Source: Laguncularia racemosa (lineage: Eukaryota > Streptophyta > Magnoliopsida > Myrtales > Combretaceae). Taken from it: a stretch of DNA of 64,000 nt. Below the pieces are notes generated by a model. It had not been told where the DNA came from and searched no databases. It saw only the letters and a program-made list of their open reading frames with translations. Below, piece by piece: positions 61,760 to 64,000 of the stretch (position 1 is its first letter; every line of letters begins with the position of its first letter). Both the position numbers and the translations under genes were made by a program. Where the stretch lies: NCBI GenBank assembly GCA_037954665.1, contig JBBMOL010000013.1:3472001-3536000 (forward strand), read 5' to 3'.

Positions 61760-63260
61760 TTATGGGGGCTCAGGCTTCCCGTTGATGACAGCTTCCAGTT
61801 CTTCGACTCTGGCTTTGGTCTTCTCCAATTGTGCTTCCAAGGCTTTGTTCCTTTGGTCGGATTCCTTGAATCATCCTTTCCCAGATGTCTTTCTTATAAT
61901 TTGCAGCTTCAAAATAGACCTCCATCTGGGCCTTGACCTGTTCCAGATAGATTTCTAGCTCCGGATTTATCTTGTCCGGCTTTGGTTGAGTGAAATCTGG
62001 GACCCGGTATGCTCTTTCCCCTGTCTGATACAGCTGGCAGATCACAAACTCTCTGGTTGCTCGGTGTTTTCCCACTTCACCATCTAGCTCACCGAGGTCT
62101 ACATTCGAGCTTTCAATTCTGGCTTCCCAAAGTGCTTTGACCTCTACCAACTTAGCAAACTTTTCAACCACCAGCAAGTTCGGATCTTGGTACTCGAAGG
62201 TGACTGCTTCCAGCGAGGGCCGATAAACTATGTCTTGGATAGTACCAAACTGGCGGACCACTGAATTGGGGTGATATCCAATACATCCACTGATTCTGAT
62301 CAAAGGCACAGCTTGAAAATTACTGTAGGTTAAAATAATTTTGTCGCAGCAACTCCACCTAGCTATCCACAGAATATCCTCGGCACTAAAGCTTCTAAGC
62401 ACTTCTACCCAACTGTGGCTGGTAAGGTCGTCGGGTAGCTTTATCTTTTCTATGCATGAATCCACAAGATCCACCCGCTGAGCCAAGGTTTTTCGGACCA
62501 TGTTCAGCCTGAAACACTTAAGGTGGCTCACGAACCATATCAGCATAAGGTTGATACTTGAGCGGAGGATCCCATGACCTTTCTTCTTGAGGAAGTTTAA
62601 GTTCCAAATCTGTTCAGCCAATAGAGCCGGGATGTAAGATCTTCCTTCCAAGAATTGGGTCACCAGCTCTGCAACCCGGTAGTGGACATAGAAAGTTCCG
62701 GTAGGGAATAGTATGGTGGCGAAAGCTGTCAAGATGAAAGCGTTCACCCTTCTCTGTCTATAAGTATTGGGGTCCCCACACAGTATGTGTTTTCTATCCC
62801 CATTATCCTCTCGGGCGATGAACCAGGCTTCCAAATCGTCCGTCCGGATGCAGTATCCATTACAGTCTGATAAGGCCTTGTTGACTGCTATTTTGCGGAT
62901 ACTTAGTAGTCTGCTGAAAGTTTTGGCTGGCCCGGCCTCGAGATCTGGCACATAGATTTGATCGGCTAATGCTGGAGCCTGTAGCAGCTGGGTGTACTCT
63001 TCCAGGGTAGGGGTGATTTCATGAGGCCCGATAAAGAAAGTTGCGGGCTCTATTTCCCATAACCGGTGCATGGCCCGTACCAAAGGCAAATTCACCTCCA
63101 TCTTTGTTAGCGAGAGGATGGGCCCTATTTTCTGCTGGATGAAGGCCTGCTCCTCTGGATTGTATAAGGTGAACCAATGGTTCAGCACCAACTTTGGGTC
63201 CAAAGGTTTGTACACCCGAATCTCTTTGCAGAGGAGGCGGTCGACTGTGGTACTAGCCAT
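61760..63260 (-). CDS. E3 ORF1, extra ORF upstream of gag
   Basis: The frame 63260-61770 (496 codons, starting MASTTVDRLLCKE) is intact for almost its full length. It contains HWFTLYNPEEQAF, FFIGPHEITPTLEEYTQLLQ, RRVNAFILTAFATILFP and FQAVPLIRISGCIGYHPN. These resemble the mobile-domain-like ORF1 family (DUF7745-type) of Ogre elements; function unknown. A +1 shift near 61870 moves the last part out of frame. The other frame then gives a coiled coil (ALEAQLEKTKARVEELEAVI) ending at TAA 61762-61760. E2b ORF1 has the same coiled-coil-like end. The conserved length in E3 shows selection until recently, or low age. Confidence 0.8.
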
Positions 63261-63732
63261 CTATTACAACAAGAAATTTCCTAATTACAACAAGAACTAT
63301 GAAAATATTACAGGGAAATAGATCCGAACTCCATGAACAAAACAACAAATATTACATTATCGTCAATTGTCAACCCATGACTTTATGTATGCAAGTAGGT
63401 TGGTTCTAAATGGTCCCCAAACTCTATGGCCTCCCGCATTCTTGGAGAAATGGATCTTAGGCCATATCGAAGCATTGGGTGGGGTAGCCTAATCGGTCCC
63501 GAACGGTGATCAACTCACTTCGCCCGAAACCTACACAATGGCTCCCTGTCTTAGGGTCCTAGGACGGTCCGGGTTCGACCGCATCTATTCACACAAATGT
63601 ATGTATGCAGACTCAAAACCGAATCATAAATCTAGCTAATTCCTGAAAAGTTAGCAACAGAATATTCGAATGACATTTCTTAAAGAAAAAGGAACAATTT
63701 GAGGAGATTCAGGTGGCTAGCCTACTGGAAAT
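63261..63732 (-). other. E3 5' leader
   Basis: Untranslated leader between PBS and ORF1. It includes a cactgtaggtttcggg/gaagtgagttgatc-type GC-richer block (63440-63590 as complement). No ORF recognised. Confidence 0.6.
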
Positions 63733-63752
63733 GGTCCCCAGTGGAGTCGCCA
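63733..63752 (-). other. Primer-binding site of E3
   Basis: The minus strand reads TGGCGACTCCACTGGGGACC, 3 nt inside the 5' LTR. Its complement ends GTCGCCA like a mature tRNA. Ogre elements are known to use tRNA-Arg; I infer the same here. Confidence 0.8.
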
Positions 63753-63755
63753 TCC

Positions 63756-64000
63756 TATCGAGTCTAATTTTTTATTTCCGATTCCTAATCCGATCCATAC
63801 TAGACCCTATGCTTATCTAATGTAGATCCTTAACTTGAGTTAGGAATTTCGTTTAATTTTGGAGTCGCCACCCAATCGTTGTTGGGAAAGATTGAATTAA
63901 GACTAATGGAGCGAATTAGTCTTAATTTAGACCACTAGTCGTCGTGATTTCCTCTTCTCATTTTTGTGAAAAGAGGAAAAAGGAAAACCAGAATTTCTAA
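63756..64000 (-). mobile_element. E3 5' LTR, partial at window end
   Basis: It begins TATCGAGTC on the plus strand (the terminal TG is mutated to TA) and aligns with 51127-51372 with about a dozen differences. The rest, about 1.8 kb, lies beyond the window. Confidence 0.9.

Larger units (their letters stand above)
51127..64000 (-). mobile_element. E3: nearly complete Tat/Ogre-type Ty3/Gypsy retrotransposon
   Basis: In transcription order (right to left) the element has the 5' LTR (63756 to beyond the window), PBS, ORF1, gag-PR, linker, RT-RNase H, second RNase H and integrase, a repeat-rich tail, polypurine tract and 3' LTR. The dual RNase H, the extra ORF1, long LTRs and a tRNA-Arg-like PBS place it in the Tat lineage, closest in layout to Ogre. 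The first ~245 bp of the two LTRs differ at about a dozen sites, mostly transitions, so it is not a fresh insertion. The gag-PR, RT-RH and integrase parts all lie in one reading frame, broken by stops and a local frameshift. It is non-functional as it stands. Confidence 0.9.

Overview
This 64 kb window is plant nuclear DNA, most likely from a eudicot. It is AT-rich and gene-poor. It carries one complete methylesterase gene with plant-type introns, the 3' part of a conserved mitochondrial assembly-factor gene, one nuclear tRNA-Ile(AAU), and a large amount of Ty3/Gypsy retrotransposon sequence of the Tat/Ogre type. The species cannot be named from this sequence.

Layout. Positions 1-735 hold a LINE ORF2 remnant. 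Positions 1956-4228 hold the last two recognised exons of a COA1/TIM21-like gene (+ strand). tRNA-Ile lies at 5146-5219 (- strand). From 6675 to 28651 there is a tandem array of three non-coding ~2.2-2.5 kb units (A, B, C). Unit A contains a solo LTR (7663-9629) flanked by a perfect 5-bp target duplication, and units B and C keep the empty version of that site. Near its right end unit A is interrupted at 10579 by a minus-strand Tat element (E2a, only 3' LTR and 3' tail left). A plus-strand element of the same family follows at 13742 (E2b: LTR, PBS, decayed ORF1-gag-PR-RT-RH), apparently nested in E2a. E2b carries a 592-bp hAT-type MITE and stops abruptly at about 24112, where unit B begins. 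A MES17-type methylesterase gene (- strand, four exons, 286 codons) occupies 29677-35102. Positions 35140-51126 are mostly intergenic: duplicated promoter DNA, two long G tracts, a Tourist-like MITE inside a 0.74-kb tandem duplication, a fold-back MITE, microsatellites and one possible orphan exon. From 51127 to the window end lies a nearly complete minus-strand Tat/Ogre element (E3): 3' LTR 51127-53197, purine tract, tandem-repeat tail, integrase/second RNase H, RT/RNase H, protease, gag, ORF1, primer-binding site and the start of the 5' LTR.

How the parts fit. All LTRs here (solo, E2a, E2b, E3) belong to one family. They share TGTa.aca...ttgaca termini, a TATAAATA box and a GTACGTAGGCA-like block. 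E2b and E3 share the same PBS type and 3-nt LTR-PBS spacing. The sequence lets one order the events: tandem array, insertion of the solo-LTR parent and E2a, nesting of E2b, MITE insertion, and a deletion that removed the E2b/E2a distal parts and the end of unit A. I found no complete undescribed biochemical system. The most notable signals are the tandem-repeat 3' tails, stop codons shared between two elements, a tRNA-like block inside an LTR, and the non-coding tandem units.
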